A DNA stretch of 14,320 nucleotides from Alphaproteobacteria bacterium. GTDB lineage: Bacteria; Pseudomonadota; Alphaproteobacteria; RF32; CAG-239. A model generated the notes under the pieces. The model had not been told where the DNA came from. It saw only the letters and a list, made by a program, of their open reading frames with translations, and did not search any database. The position numbers and the translations under genes were made by a program. The stretch spans positions 1-14,320 of the forward strand of contig JAFYWO010000027.1 of assembly GCA_017557925.1 (NCBI GenBank). The letters are read 5' to 3'. Below, one piece after another: positions 13,467 through 14,320 of the stretch (its first letter is position 1; the number at the start of each line of letters is the position of its first letter).

Positions 13467-14320
13467 CTAGCGTAACTGTATAAAATCTTTTAAGGCAACC
13501 AAGAAAGTTTTAGAGGTAGTATCTTTTGTTTCATCTACACAGACTGTTGTGCTTTCTTTAGGATTTAATGATTGCTTTTTAAAAAGTTCTGCTTCTTTTT
13601 CTTGAACTGCATTATGATATTTGAGTGCTAAATTTTTTGCCCCCGGCATTTCTATTTCTTGGTATTGATAAATGATGTCTTCGGTTAAAATATTTAGTTT
13701 AGCCATTTCATCAATACCATAACGTCTTCCTTTTCCTGTTACCCAATTAGATACCATAGGTTTTAAGTGGTCGTTAGGGTTTGGTAGTTTTTTGCGGCGT
13801 AATTCTTGTGCATCCTTTAGGGCTGTTTTGCCGTTTCCTTTCCAGTTAACGTGACTTAAAGTTGCAGATATTGCGTATGTAGGAATGCGTGTTGCATCAA
13901 GATTACCATCTTTATCTGTTAAGTTTAAGCTTAAGGCAAGAGCGGTAAGAACGTGTTTTGGTTTTCCTTCTCGGTTTATTGGGAAAGCTGAAAGGTTATA
14001 ATCTTCAAGAGCTTTAATCATCAAATCTTCTGACGGGAAAAGTTCCGTCATAAAGAGGTAAGTTTTGGTTATATCCGTAAGTGTTGCCGGAGATGATTTT
14101 GTTTTGGATATTTGTTGTTCTTTCTTAGATATATACCTTTTTAGCTCGTCTGAAGCATCCGTAGACCATCGTTGAGTGTTTATTTTCAGATTTTTATATG
14201 CCGGCGTTTCCTGAAGCATTTGGCGAACTTCTTGTTGGAGAGGGGAACCGTCATTTCTTGTAAATTTAGATTGCAATTCATCTAATTCTGTTTTGTTATT
14301 TTTTATGATGGGGGTTACAT
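13467..14320 (-). CDS. Unknown protein, 5' end outside the window
   Basis: I do not recognise a family. The frame is open to the right edge: above the TTG at 14276 another 14 codons without a stop reach 14318, and no ribosome-binding site precedes that TTG, so the true start is beyond the window. The visible 283 residues are hydrophilic, without membrane segments. Stretches that may help a search are RWSTDASDELKRYISKKEQQ, LTALALSLNLTDKDGN, ATLSHVNWKGNGKTALKDAQ, and MVSNWVTGKGRRYGIDEMAK. The sequence is basic in the middle, with Trp-Lys-Gly-Asn-Gly-Lys and Thr-Gly-Lys-Gly-Arg-Arg elements that could touch nucleic acid, but this is a guess; the GNGKT is not a full Walker A. The gene is convergent with the lysine-rich unknown gene, 77 bases apart; that gap has only a weak AT stem near 13414-13433. 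Confidence 0.7.
   Translation of the reverse strand, partial: VTPIIKNNKTELDELQSKFTRNDGSPLQQEVRQMLQETPAYKNLKINTQRWSTDASDELKRYISKKEQQISKTKSSPATLTDITKTYLFMTELFPSEDLMIKALEDYNLSAFPINREGKPKHVLTALALSLNLTDKDGNLDATRIPTYAISATLSHVNWKGNGKTALKDAQELRRKKLPNPNDHLKPMVSNWVTGKGRRYGIDEMAKLNILTEDIIYQYQEIEMPGAKNLALKYHNAVQEKEAELFKKQSLNPKESTTVCVDETKDTTSKTFLVALKDFIQLR

Noticed and set aside
13840..13860. GNGKT element in the right-edge protein as a Walker A motif
   Set aside because: The preceding glycine/alanine pattern (GxxxxGK[ST]) is incomplete and no Walker B is visible, so an ATPase call is not supported.
13965..14276. TTG at 14276 as a true start of the right-hand gene
   Set aside because: The frame stays open for 14 more codons to the window edge and no SD site precedes the TTG, so the gene is treated as partial.
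1..14320. CRISPR arrays, tRNA/rRNA genes, transposases, attachment sites
   Set aside because: I looked for spaced direct repeats, cloverleaf-like segments and mobile-element proteins on both strands and found none.

Overview
The window looks like a chromosomal segment of an AT-rich, probably host-associated alphaproteobacterium. Two neighbourhoods point there: yggT-yggU-folD on the minus strand, and miaB-phoH-ybeY-lnt-(PraR/PhrR-type regulator)-trmB on the plus strand, which follow the usual alphaproteobacterial order. The low GC content, lysine/isoleucine-rich proteins and reduced synteny fit an uncultured gut or intracellular lineage, but species and family cannot be fixed from this sequence. 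I see no rRNA, tRNA, CRISPR array, insertion sequence or phage gene.

Layout. Positions 1-1399 hold the 3' part of a membrane-anchored protein-kinase-like gene cut by the left edge. Next comes a nitronate monooxygenase-like flavoprotein gene (about 1511-2902) ending at a strong terminator, then a TraX-family membrane protein gene (2989-3693). Its stop codon overlaps that of a convergent minus-strand gene. The minus-strand block (6465 down to 3685) reads yggT, yggU, folD, a protein with two degenerate receiver-like halves, and a YqaA/DedA-type membrane protein. Its close spacing suggests one operon.

A 196-base divergent region (6466-6661) carries a very good sigma70 promoter for miaB. From it run miaB, phoH, ybeY and lnt with gaps or overlaps of 1 to 8 bases: tRNA modification, an ATPase linked to ribosome/RNA metabolism, 16S rRNA maturation, and lipoprotein N-acylation. 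The PraR/PhrR-like regulator and trmB follow from their own promoter, which is embedded in a GTTG/CAAC dyad cluster that may be an autoregulatory operator. A strong terminator lies behind trmB. Compared with the common alphaproteobacterial order, corC (between ybeY and lnt), metK (between regulator and trmB) and rimP-nusA (after trmB) are absent from this locus.

The right end holds two genes I do not recognise: a lysine-rich 295-residue protein without any proline or cysteine (12502-13389), and a convergent minus-strand gene (13467 to the right edge) whose 5' end is outside the window.

The most interesting candidates for undescribed biology are the double receiver-like protein in the folD operon, the membrane kinase at the left edge, the operator cluster of the regulator, and the two orphan genes at the right. 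I do not see a complete new multi-gene system that I could defend from this sequence alone.
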